Source of the DNA: Macrococcoides bohemicum
GTDB taxonomy: Bacteria; Bacillota; Bacilli; Staphylococcales; Staphylococcaceae
DNA: 64,000 bases
Assembly (NCBI RefSeq): GCF_003259675.1
Contig: NZ_PZJG01000001.1
Span: forward strand, 646,346-710,345
Direction: 5' to 3'
Shown here: in pieces, positions 57,603 through 64,000 of the stretch
How the letters are laid out: each line of letters opens with the position of its first letter
Numbering within the stretch: the first letter of the stretch is position 1
The notes under the pieces: generated by a model
What the model saw: only the letters and a program-made list of their open reading frames with translations
Databases searched by the model: none
Told to the model about the DNA's origin: nothing
Made by a program: the position numbers and the translations under genes

Positions 57603-58547
57603 TTACTTATTGTTAAGTGCCTTATCTAGGGATTCAATATTTATTTTCATAAGATCCTGATACGTTACATCTTTTTTATCCTTATCTGTTAACACAGCCA
57701 TATTGTGGAATGGAACAGCAGTAGCATTCGTTTTATCTTTAATAATATCAACAGTTTTTGTTGTAATATTTTGTTCATAAAGTATTACTGTTGCTTTTGA
57801 TTTATTGATATTATTAATCATATTAATAATATCACTCTGAGAAGGTTCTTCATTATTCATACCTGAAACACCTTCTTGTTTAAAGCCATAACGTTTCGCA
57901 AGATAACCTATTGAATCATGTGAAATAAATACACTATCCCGCTTTTTAGTTTTTGTAATTGTTTTTAACTGTTTATCAATTTGATTGATATCTTGAACTA
58001 GTTTTTCATAGCTTTTAATGTATTCTTTTTCGTGCTGCTTATCTTTTTTGATTAACTCATCCTTAATCACTTTTGCAAATGATTTATTCATTTCTGGATC
58101 AAGCCAAACATGTGGGTCATGTGTGCCATGGTCATGCTCATGTTCATGTTCCGCTTCATGATCATGATCATGTTCTTCACTTGCTAATAAATCATGCTCA
58201 TCAATATCTTTTGCAAGTTGAACTGTCTTATCCTTTTTGTTAACTACCTTAGCTATTTTAGCACTCACCTGGTCTAATTCATCACCTGAATAAAAGAAAA
58301 GATCGCTTTTAGCAATACGCATCGTATCTTTTTGTGTTGGTTCATATGTGTGTATATCGATACCATTTGGATAGATACTCGATACAGTGACATGATCACC
58401 ACCAATTTGTTCTATCATATTTTTAAATGGAAAGACTGTAGTATAAACCTGTAGTTTATCGTCAGACTCTTTGTCACTACTTTTATTACCACATGCAGCC
58501 ATCAATACTAATGTTGCAATTAATAATAATGAAAATAACTTCTTCAT
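57603..58547 (-). CDS. Zinc ABC transporter substrate-binding lipoprotein (ZnuA/AdcA-like)
   Basis: Cluster A-I solute-binding lipoprotein; start MKKLFSLLL at 58547 with GGAGATG upstream, 314 residues (the 58613 frame start would cross the Zur box). Lipobox is LVLMAACGNK. The zinc site includes a His early (IDIHTYEP), the His-rich loop (EEHDHDHEAEHEHEHDHGTH) before DPHVWLDP, a third His (FISHDSIGYL) and a Glu/Asp near the end. No permease or ATPase gene is adjacent, so it works with znuBC-like genes elsewhere. The Zur box at 58564 controls it. Confidence 0.92.
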   Translation of the reverse strand: MKKLFSLLLIATLVLMAACGNKSSDKESDDKLQVYTTVFPFKNMIEQIGGDHVTVSSIYPNGIDIHTYEPTQKDTMRIAKSDLFFYSGDELDQVSAKIAKVVNKKDKTVQLAKDIDEHDLLASEEHDHDHEAEHEHEHDHGTHDPHVWLDPEMNKSFAKVIKDELIKKDKQHEKEYIKSYEKLVQDINQIDKQLKTITKTKKRDSVFISHDSIGYLAKRYGFKQEGVSGMNNEEPSQSDIINMINNINKSKATVILYEQNITTKTVDIIKDKTNATAVPFHNMAVLTDKDKKDVTYQDLMKINIESLDKALNNK

Positions 58548-58563
58548 ACGTTCATCTCCTATT

Positions 58564-58578
58564 TCGTAATCATTACGC
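58564..58578. promoter_or_regulatory. Zur-type box upstream of znuA-like gene
   Basis: TCGTAATCATTACGC, core dyad CGTAATCATTACG (58565-58577), near the start of the ZnuA gene. It also faces the CobW-remnant/rpmG unit on the other strand. Confidence 0.85.
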
Positions 58579-58640
58579 TTTAACATTCTAAACCTTATTC
58601 TATAAGAAATCAATCACTAATTTTTTATTTTTTTATCCCT

Positions 58641-58964
58641 ATGTCATTTCAGGCAGGAAATTCAATGCAAATTCAAGGTGCTGGTGAATGGATAGCAACT
58701 TATAATGAAACTGATATCCAGGCTGAAATGATGGAAGACCCTACTTTAAAAGCAAGATGGTATAGTGAATATGGTGACCGTCAAACTGAGTTAGTATTCA
58801 TTGGTATTGAGATGAATATAACACAAATCATTCAGGATTTAGATGATTGTCTGTTAACTGATGATGAGATGAAACAAGATTGGTCAACATTTAATGATCC
58901 GCTTCCACAGTTCACAGTTGCTGAACCAGTTGAAGCAGATGTTATTTATAAAAATATTAAATAA
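58641..58964 (+). pseudogene. CobW-type zinc chaperone (YciC/ZagA-like), C-terminal domain only
   Basis: The frame encodes 107 residues that match only the CobW C-terminal domain: SFQAGNSMQIQGAGEWIATY, then WYSEYGDRQTELVFIGIEMN, then LDDCLLTDDEMKQDW, ending DPLPQFTVAEPVEADVIY. The N-terminal GTPase domain (Walker A, CxCC) is absent. No RBS precedes the first ATG, which lies 63 bases after the Zur box. A deletion of about 300 codons probably joined the Zur promoter region to the gene tail. It is followed after 21 bases by rpmG. Confidence 0.8.
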
Positions 58965-58985
58965 AATTTAAAGGAGCGTATAAAA

Positions 58986-59096
58986 ATGAGAGTAAATGTA
59001 ACTTTAGCTTGTACAGAATGTGGAGATCGTAACTATATCACAAAGAAAAATAAAAGAAATAATCCTGAGCGTATTGAATTAATGATATACATGTGA
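58986..59096 (+). pseudogene. rpmG: 50S ribosomal protein L33 (rpmG), truncated at the 3' end
   Basis: GGAGCG precedes ATG; the frame reads [32 protein letters not shown], then MIYM and TGA. Normal L33 continues after ERIEL with KKY(C/S)PRLNKHTLHRETK, so about 14 residues are missing and 4 unrelated ones added. The match to L33 ends near 59082, which is also where acquired DNA begins, so insertion cut the gene. Its place behind a CobW remnant and a Zur box suggests it was the zinc-starvation paralogue. Probably non-functional. Confidence 0.82.
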
Positions 59097-59125
59097 TTTT
59101 ACTTGTTAAATAAGAAACTTTTTAT

Positions 59126-59165
59126 ATGATGAATGAGAATTACATATGCAGTTCTCATTCATCAT
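59126..59165 (-). terminator. Terminator of fosB
   Basis: ATGATGAATGAGAA / TTCTCATTCATCAT hairpin; the fosB stop codon lies in it. Confidence 0.75.
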
Positions 59166-59577
59166 AAAAGGTCATATGTGGTTTTGTTTCTTTATAATAA
59201 TTTAATCTATCTTTAAGTGTTCCAGTATGCAATTCTAATTTATGTCCATGAGGATGAGTAAAGTAAATAGTCATTTTATCTCTTACATCTCTATTACGCC
59301 CCTCTAAAATGTTTACGTTATTTTCTTTTAATCTTTGATACCATTCGTAAAATTCATCTTCTTCAATACTAAATGCAATATGTGTATATGAAAACTGAAT
59401 TTCATCTCTAGGAATATCTGTTTCTTCATTTAAAGCTATCCATAAGCCACCCACAATTAAATAAGCAGTTGTTTTTCCACTTACTAATAATTCTCCACGT
59501 AGTATATTTTTATAGAAATGTATTGAATCATTTAAGTTACTCACTGAAAAGCAAATATGATTAATTGATTTTAGCAT
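59155..59577 (-). CDS. fosB: Metallothiol transferase FosB (fosfomycin resistance)
   Basis: VOC-fold enzyme of 140 residues that opens the epoxide of fosfomycin with bacillithiol or cysteine. Metal ligands are His7 (INHICFSV), His66 (YTHIAFS) and Glu115 (HKLELHTG); Cys9 of the family is present. The fingerprint blocks [22 protein letters not shown] and [15 protein letters not shown] match staphylococcal FosB closely, with a family aspartate changed to His (THPHGHKLE). It is next to a serine resolvase, in DNA of acquired type. Confidence 0.95.
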   Translation of the reverse strand: MLKSINHICFSVSNLNDSIHFYKNILRGELLVSGKTTAYLIVGGLWIALNEETDIPRDEIQFSYTHIAFSIEEDEFYEWYQRLKENNVNILEGRNRDVRDKMTIYFTHPHGHKLELHTGTLKDRLNYYKETKPHMTFYDE

Positions 59578-59672
59578 GGTGTTGAGTCTCCTAACTTTAA
59601 ATTGTTCTAACCAAAAATAGTATTACAAATACTTATACTAAGTTTAACAAAATTCTAATCGAATTATTATAT

Positions 59673-59780
59673 TGTTCATAAACTCCTCTATTTATGAACA
59701 CTCTTAAACTAATGCTATTTTTATTGAATTAAGTATCTCTATTGTGTTCATAAACTCATATTAAAATCTATGTTCAACAA
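59673..59780. other. Possible res site of the serine resolvase
   Basis: Dyad TGTTCATAAA / TTTATGAACA (59673-59700, 8-base spacer), then a direct copy TGTTCATAAACTC (59745-59757; also 59673-59685) and a TATGTTCAACA half-site near 59770. Clustered dyads directly upstream of the resolvase gene are typical of Tn3-family res sites. Binding is inferred. Confidence 0.6.
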
Positions 59781-59833
59781 CAATATTAATTTTAAGATAT
59801 GGTACAATGTTATTTGTATGGAGGGTTATAAAA

Positions 59834-60415
59834 ATGAAAATTGGTTATGCGAGAGTTTCAACAGGATTACAAAATTTAGATTTACAAAAAGACAGTCTTG
59901 AAAGCTATGGATGTGAAAAAATATTTACAGATAAAGTTAGTGGTGCGAAGAGTAATCGCCCTGGATTAGAAAGTACAATTGAGTTTGCTCGATCAGGAGA
60001 TGTTGTGGTCGTTTGGAGGTTAGATCGCCTTGGAAGGAATATGGAAGATCTAATTTCAATTGTTAATGCTTTAAATAATAGAGGGATTAGCTTCCATAGC
60101 ATTCAAGAAAATATTACGATGGATAAGTCAAGTTCAACTGGCCAACTTTTATTTCACCTTTTCGCAGCATTTGCTGAATTTGAACGTAATTTAATCTTAG
60201 AACGATCTGCTGCAGGAAGAGTGGCTGCAAGAGCAAGAGGAAGATTAGGTGGACGTCCTGAAAAATTAAATGACAGCGATATAAAATTACTTAAAACATT
60301 AGTTGAAAATGGTACCCCTATCAAAACCATTGCTGAAAAATGGAATGTTTCTAGGACAACGGTTTATCGATACTTAGATAAAATAGAAAATAAAGATATT
60401 AAAAATGAGAGCTAG
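59834..60415 (+). CDS. Serine resolvase/invertase
   Basis: Site-specific recombinase of 193 residues; start at 59834 follows GGAGGG (the 59807 start is not needed). Catalytic Ser9 lies in IGYARVS; other conserved blocks are DKVSGAKSNRPGL, VVVWRLDRLGRNMEDL and AFAEFERNLILERSAAG (Tn3-resolvase type). The C-terminal helix-turn-helix is TIAEKWNVSRTTVYRYL. It is preceded by a res-like repeat cluster. It is likely a plasmid or transposon resolvase brought with fosB. Confidence 0.94.
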   Translation: MKIGYARVSTGLQNLDLQKDSLESYGCEKIFTDKVSGAKSNRPGLESTIEFARSGDVVVVWRLDRLGRNMEDLISIVNALNNRGISFHSIQENITMDKSSSTGQLLFHLFAAFAEFERNLILERSAAGRVAARARGRLGGRPEKLNDSDIKLLKTLVENGTPIKTIAEKWNVSRTTVYRYLDKIENKDIKNES

Positions 60416-60434
60416 AAGTTTCTAGTTCTCATTT
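60404..60434 (+). terminator. Terminator of resolvase gene
   Basis: AAATGAGA(G)CTAGAA / TTCTAG(T)TCTCATTT stem after the resolvase stop. Confidence 0.7.
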
Positions 60435-60491
60435 AATGTTCATATTGTATCTAATTCATTTAATAATTACACATATAAAATATTTGTATAA

Positions 60492-60653
60492 TTAACAGTC
60501 GTTTGGTGCACTGGCACTCATTGCGAAAATAGCTCCGATAATCGGTCCATTGCACGGCGTCCATCCGGCACCAAAAGCCATACCTATTAAAGTTGAACCT
60601 AAACATGCATTTTTGGTTGGCTTTGAAAGATAATTTTTGTTAAAAATAAAAGT
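60492..60653 (-). pseudogene. Fragment of a second CcdA-like gene
   Basis: On the minus strand an open stretch reads [16 protein letters not shown], then [14 protein letters not shown], then [14 protein letters not shown], ending PNDC and TAA at 60492. It matches the middle of CcdA proteins around the second redox cysteine (compare WTPCMGPIIG at 46429-47103) but starts after a stop codon and lacks both ends. It is a relic of a resistance-cluster thiol transporter, not a copy of the core gene. Confidence 0.75.
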
Positions 60654-61117
60654 TCATTCTCACACCAATCTAAGTACAAACTTTAACTGTTAAGAAACTG
60701 TGCAGTTTCTTAAGTATTTAATGTGACATTTCATATCATTAAGAGATTTTATTGGAACTCGAGAATTAGACTAATAAAATTAGCAGTTATAAGAAGTTCT
60801 CTTTACTCTTCAAATAAAACAATATTAGTCTTTAACTCGCATCAGTCTTATGTCATTCAATGTTATTAGTAATCTTTCACCTATGCTAGGATGTATAGCA
60901 ATACACAATACCACATTAACTGAGAATTTGATTATAATAATCAAATTCTCAGTTAATGTGGTATGCAAAAAAATCTATAAATATATTTTTAATAATGTAT
61001 GTTTTGAGCAGATCCTAAATAGACATTATATATGTATTGATATGCTTAGCTTGTCACTTTAGGAGTTATTTTGCACCTATTTTAATCGTTATTTTGCATT
61101 ACAAGTTAATAAGGTTA
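60654..61117. other. Gene-free DNA of the acquired region with a long palindrome
   Basis: About 460 bases with no credible gene. The frame 60850-61062 crosses the perfect palindrome at 60908-60964 and has no RBS. The rest is AT-rich and unexplained. Confidence 0.6.
60908..60964. repeat. Perfect 57-bp palindrome (28-bp arms, 1-base centre)
   Basis: Left arm 60908-60935 begins ATACCACATTAACTGAGAAT; right arm 60937-60964 is its exact reverse complement; the centre is A60936. No U-run follows on either strand, so it is not a terminator. Confidence 0.95.
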
Positions 61118-61186
61118 GAGTCAGGAGGTATATAGAAGTCCAATTTCTCAGTTCTAAAATTAAGAAATTGACTTCTATCGTGACTC
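61118..61186. repeat. Nested imperfect inverted repeat
   Basis: Outer GAGTCA / TGACTC (61118-61123, 61181-61186) enclose ATAGAAGT(C)CAATTTCT (61132-61148) and AGAAATTGACTTCTAT (61163-61178). Possibly a replication or recombination structure in the acquired DNA. Confidence 0.7.
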
Positions 61187-61232
61187 CCAAAAGGCGGTCT
61201 TATATGTCAAACGAGCGCTGATTCTTATTAGA

Positions 61233-61270
61233 GGGGTACAGCCAACATTTCGGAAATTTTGTACGCTAAG
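61233..61270. mobile_element. 38-bp Tn3-family-type terminal inverted repeat
   Basis: Starts GGGGTACAGCCAACATTTCG and ends ACGCTAAG, exactly 38 bases. This is very like the Tn4430/TnXO1 terminal repeat (GGGGTACCGCCAGC..., ending ACGCTAAG, from memory). The GGGG tip lies to the left, so the element would extend to the right, over cadD, lpd and cadA; the other end is outside the window. Confidence 0.7.
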
Positions 61271-61373
61271 CAAAATATAGATGAGCGTATCCATAGAATT
61301 ATTTGTCAGAGGATAAATATTTACTCTAAATATCAAAGTCCTACTGTAAATCAGAGGTACTTTTGAGAAATTT

Positions 61374-62036
61374 TTAATTCACTAAACTCAAAATGACGCG
61401 GAAAGTTTCGTTCTCCACCATAATATATATTCCTAATCCTATAAACACAATTGGGATAATCCAGCGGCCGTATTTCTCAAGTGTTTCAGAAACATATCTG
61501 AACCTTGCTAGACGATAGCCAATTAAACACCAGACAGCAACCATTATAAAGAAAGTAACAACTGTAATTATCAGTTGGTTGTTATTTAAGGTAGAAAAGA
61601 ATGGAACATAAATTCCAATATTGTCTCCGCCATTGGCGAATGTGATAAAGGCTACACTTAAATAGAACTTATTAAATTTGTTTAAGCTGGAAAGAATGTT
61701 ACCTTCATCCTCATCTTCACCCTTTATAAAGAGTTTTACTCCTAGATATATCGGTATTAATCCTAGCAAACCTACCCACTGATCAGGAATGAGTGTTACT
61801 CCAAATGTTGCTAAAAGACTGATTAAAACTAAAAGTGCAAAACCAAGATATTGGCCAATGACTATATCTCTTGGATAAATACGGTTTCCTTTCGACTCCA
61901 TGCTAACTATTCCACTGTTACCCGTTTTAGCTTGTGACCTTGCTTGAGAGAACAGTAACATCAAGACAAAAATATCATCGACATTGGTTACTATAAAAGA
62001 ACCTAAAGCAGAGAGAATAGTTAAAATTAAATTCAT
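61374..62036 (-). CDS. cadD: Cadmium resistance transporter CadD-like
   Basis: Membrane protein of 220 residues of the CadD family, with about six hydrophobic helices. Family hallmarks: IVTNVDDIFVLMLLFSQA (about 15-32), VIGQYLGFALLVLIS, GLIPIYLGVKLFIKGEDED and FANGGDNIGIYVPFFS. It exports Cd (and some Zn). A short acidic loop (EDEDEGN) is typical. RBS AGGAG lies about 9 bases before ATG. cadX is not seen beside it. It lies 104 bases inside the Tn3-type terminal repeat. Confidence 0.92.
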   Translation of the reverse strand: MNLILTILSALGSFIVTNVDDIFVLMLLFSQARSQAKTGNSGIVSMESKGNRIYPRDIVIGQYLGFALLVLISLLATFGVTLIPDQWVGLLGLIPIYLGVKLFIKGEDEDEGNILSSLNKFNKFYLSVAFITFANGGDNIGIYVPFFSTLNNNQLIITVVTFFIMVAVWCLIGYRLARFRYVSETLEKYGRWIIPIVFIGLGIYIMVENETFRVILSLVN

Positions 62037-62220
62037 TTATATCAACTCCTTCATCATTCATAAACAGCCAGAAAAACGATTGGATATATTTCATAATTTG
62101 TATTAACCCAGTTCATTAGAAATTCATGAATAGTGATTAATCCATACCATCAGGAATTTTATACAGTAATACATCTATCAATACAAAATGTGCATGAGTC
62201 TCCATCCATTAATAAAAATT

Positions 62221-62250
62221 CAACCTGCACTTATGAAAAAGTGCAGGTTG
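62221..62250 (-). terminator. Terminator of lpd gene
   Basis: CAACCTGCACTT / (A)AGTGCAGGTTG hairpin followed on the minus strand by AATTTTTATT. Confidence 0.85.
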
Positions 62251-62263
62251 GTCTGCATTCACA

Positions 62264-63685
62264 TTATTGCTTTTTATTCAACGTATGTATAGCATGTCCC
62301 ATCACACCTTCTGCTGCTTCCATAAGTGGCTCTGGTAAGGTAGGATGAGCATGAATCGTAAGGCTAAGATCTTCCGCATTTGCCCCAACCTCAATCGCAA
62401 AAACAGCCTCTGCAATCAGAGAGGATACCTCTGGTCCAACCATCTGTACTCCTAACACTCTTTTCGTATTCTTTTCGGCTACAACTTGTACAAAGCCATC
62501 TGCATCCGAGACAGATAACGCCCTACCATTTGCTTGGAATGGAAAACGACTGGATACTGTTTCGTATCCTTTTTCCTTTGCTTCCTTCTCTGTTAAACCT
62601 GTATAGGCTACTTCAGGATCGCTGAAGATAACAAAAGGCATCGCTTGAAAATCAATCACACTATTTTGACCACTGATCACTTCGGCTGCTATCTTTGCTT
62701 CATAACTAGCTTTATGAGCAAGGAGGTCACCACCAGCACAATCCCCTATTGCATAAACATGTTCAATGTTTGTTTGACATTTGTTATTTATCTTAATAAA
62801 TCCTTGGTCGTCTAATACTACTCCGATATTTTCCAGACCAATTTTACCTGTGTTTGGTTTTCTCCCAATAGAAACTAAGCAATAATCACCTTGAATAATT
62901 TCTTCCTTTCCATCAACTTGAACATGGACGTTAACTTCATCGCCTGTATTTTCTCCACCTTGAACAAGGGCATCCGTTATAACAGTGATTCCAATTTCCT
63001 TTAAATGACGTTTTACTGTTTTTGTTAGGATAGGATCTGTCCCGGACAAAATTGTATCCGATCCCTCAAGGATGGTCACTTTTGCCCCAAACTTTGCATA
63101 AGCAGTACCTAACTCTAAACCGATATAACCACCACCTACCACAACTAAATGATTGGGTACTTCCTGTAGTTGCAATGCCTCCGTTGAAGAAATGATTCTT
63201 TTTTGATCAAATGGCATACTTTTTAACTCGACTGGCAAAGAACCTATTGCAAGAATTAAATCTTTGTAGGAAAAAATCTGTTCCTCGTCCTCTATTTTTA
63301 TTTTTGCAATATGTGCTTCAGTGAGATAGGCTTCCCCACTGATGACCTCTACACCATTTCCTTTTAACAAGGTGCGAATCCCATCTGTTAGCTTGTTCAC
63401 GATTCCGTCCTTCCACTTTACTACTTCTGGCATATCAACTTGAACCTCACCCGAAACCTTAAGCCCCATTGTATTGGCATGTTTAATGTGTTTGACTCGT
63501 TCAGATGCACTAATAAGAGCTTTTGAAGGGATACACCCTCGATTAAGGCAAACTCCTCCTAACTCCGCCTTATCAACCAGTACCACCTTTTTTCCTAACT
63601 GGGCAGCACGTATTGCCGCCACATAACCTCCAGACCCTGCTCCTATCACTAAAAGGTCTACATCTTTTTTCACTTCTCCAGTCAT
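62264..63685 (-). CDS. lpdA: Dihydrolipoyl dehydrogenase
   Basis: FAD/NAD flavoprotein of 473 residues, start at 63685 with AAAGGAGG upstream (the 63778 frame start has none). The FAD loop VIGAGSGGYVAAIRAAQLG (13-31), redox pair Cys46/Cys51 (GGVCLNRGCIPSKAL), NAD loop VVVGGGYIGLELG and the C-terminal base HAHPTLPEPL are all present. There are no E1/E2 genes nearby; it lies between cadD and a cadA-type pump and looks richer in G and C than its neighbours, so it is probably acquired with the metal-resistance genes and may serve as a redox partner rather than in pyruvate oxidation. Confidence 0.92.
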   Translation of the reverse strand: MTGEVKKDVDLLVIGAGSGGYVAAIRAAQLGKKVVLVDKAELGGVCLNRGCIPSKALISASERVKHIKHANTMGLKVSGEVQVDMPEVVKWKDGIVNKLTDGIRTLLKGNGVEVISGEAYLTEAHIAKIKIEDEEQIFSYKDLILAIGSLPVELKSMPFDQKRIISSTEALQLQEVPNHLVVVGGGYIGLELGTAYAKFGAKVTILEGSDTILSGTDPILTKTVKRHLKEIGITVITDALVQGGENTGDEVNVHVQVDGKEEIIQGDYCLVSIGRKPNTGKIGLENIGVVLDDQGFIKINNKCQTNIEHVYAIGDCAGGDLLAHKASYEAKIAAEVISGQNSVIDFQAMPFVIFSDPEVAYTGLTEKEAKEKGYETVSSRFPFQANGRALSVSDADGFVQVVAEKNTKRVLGVQMVGPEVSSLIAEAVFAIEVGANAEDLSLTIHAHPTLPEPLMEAAEGVMGHAIHTLNKKQ

Positions 63686-63831
63686 CCTAGATTCCTCCTT
63701 TGATAAGTAACTATAATTACTATTTGTACTCAAGAATATAGTTGTGTAATATGTATCTAACCTTTTTCTTATTTTCACCTATTTTTCTTCTCTTATTAGA
63801 CAATTTATAAAAAATAATCTACATTTTGATT

Positions 63832-63863
63832 AAAAGGGCTTTCCATATGAAAAGCCCTTTTTA
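63832..63863 (-). terminator. Terminator of the cadA-like gene
   Basis: AAAAGGGCTTTCC / (A)AAAGCCCTTTTT hairpin between the P-type ATPase end and lpd. Confidence 0.8.
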
Positions 63864-63866
63864 CTC

Positions 63867-64000
63867 TTACTCTTTCACTCTCATCAGTCGCAAACTATTT
63901 AATGCTACCAAAATAGTGGCTCCCATATCGGAAAGAATCGCAATCCAAAGGGTTAGCCAGCCTGGAATAACCAATAGTAAGGCAATTATCTTAATTCCGA
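63867..64000 (-). CDS. cadA: Cadmium/zinc P-type ATPase, C-terminal end (partial at right edge)
   Basis: The last 44 codons of a minus-strand gene: [20 protein letters not shown], then [19 protein letters not shown], ending RVKE and TAA at 63867. This is the final pair of membrane helices of CadA/ZntA-type pumps with the conserved SDMGAT(I/L)LVxLNSLRL. The rest of the gene is outside the window. Together with cadD it makes a cadmium-resistance unit. Confidence 0.88.
   Translation of the reverse strand, partial: GIKIIALLLVIPGWLTLWIAILSDMGATILVALNSLRLMRVKE

Noticed and set aside
60908..60964. CRISPR repeat or intrinsic terminator
   Set aside because: A single palindrome without spacers or repeats, and no U-run on either side.
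60850..61062. 70-residue plus-strand ORF
   Set aside because: It has no RBS and its middle is the perfect palindrome at 60908-60964; the peptide shows no protein-like pattern.
63686..63778. N-terminal extension of lipoamide dehydrogenase to 63778
   Set aside because: The extension has no RBS and lies before a strong AAAGGAGG at the internal ATG; the FAD domain starts right after that ATG.

Overview
The window is AT-rich DNA from a Gram-positive coccus of the family Staphylococcaceae. The core gene order is the staphylococcal one: tkt, sbcD-sbcC, mscL, a betaine (BCCT) carrier, acnA, a thioesterase, plsY/parE-parC, alsT, glcT, mprF/msrA/msrR, plus lexA with a divergent sosA. The proteins are clearly diverged from S. 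aureus, and some genes are unexpected there (a half-length Spo0M-like protein, a stand-alone ZinT lipoprotein). A Macrococcus-type or other early-branching staphylococcal genome is the best inference; the genus is not proven by the sequence alone.

Layout. 1-12.3 kb is a variable segment. It holds the N-terminal part of an ABC-F ATPase behind an attenuator-like leader, an isochorismatase-fold hydrolase, an MFS carrier, a YefM/YoeB toxin-antitoxin pair, a four-gene operon (HExxH metallopeptidase, APH-type kinase, Nudix hydrolase, NlpC/P60-like protein), an orphan YefM-like antitoxin, an AlbA_2 regulator, a DUF4240 protein and an S41 peptidase. 12.3-59 kb is mostly core. It covers envelope functions (msrR, mprF, plsY, mscL), oxidative repair (msrA), glucose uptake (glcT and ptsG coupled by an RNA antiterminator), topoisomerase IV, the TCA enzyme acnA, osmoprotection, DNA-end processing (sbcCD), membrane thiol redox (ccdA, ccdC, a Sco1-like protein), transketolase, the SOS switch (lexA/sosA) and GMP reductase.

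A zinc-starvation network lies at 52.8-59.1 kb. Three near-palindromic Zur-type boxes precede a ZinT-like lipoprotein, a ZnuA/AdcA-like lipoprotein and a zinc-independent S14 (rpsN). Two decayed CobW-type metallochaperone remnants and a truncated rpmG sit beside the boxes.

From about 59.08 kb to the right end the DNA is an acquired resistance region. It contains fosB, a serine resolvase with a res-like site, a ccdA fragment, a perfect 57-bp palindrome, a 38-bp Tn3-family-type terminal repeat, cadD, a lipoamide dehydrogenase gene and the 3' end of a cadA-type P-type ATPase. The truncated rpmG marks its left junction. I saw no rRNA, tRNA or CRISPR array.
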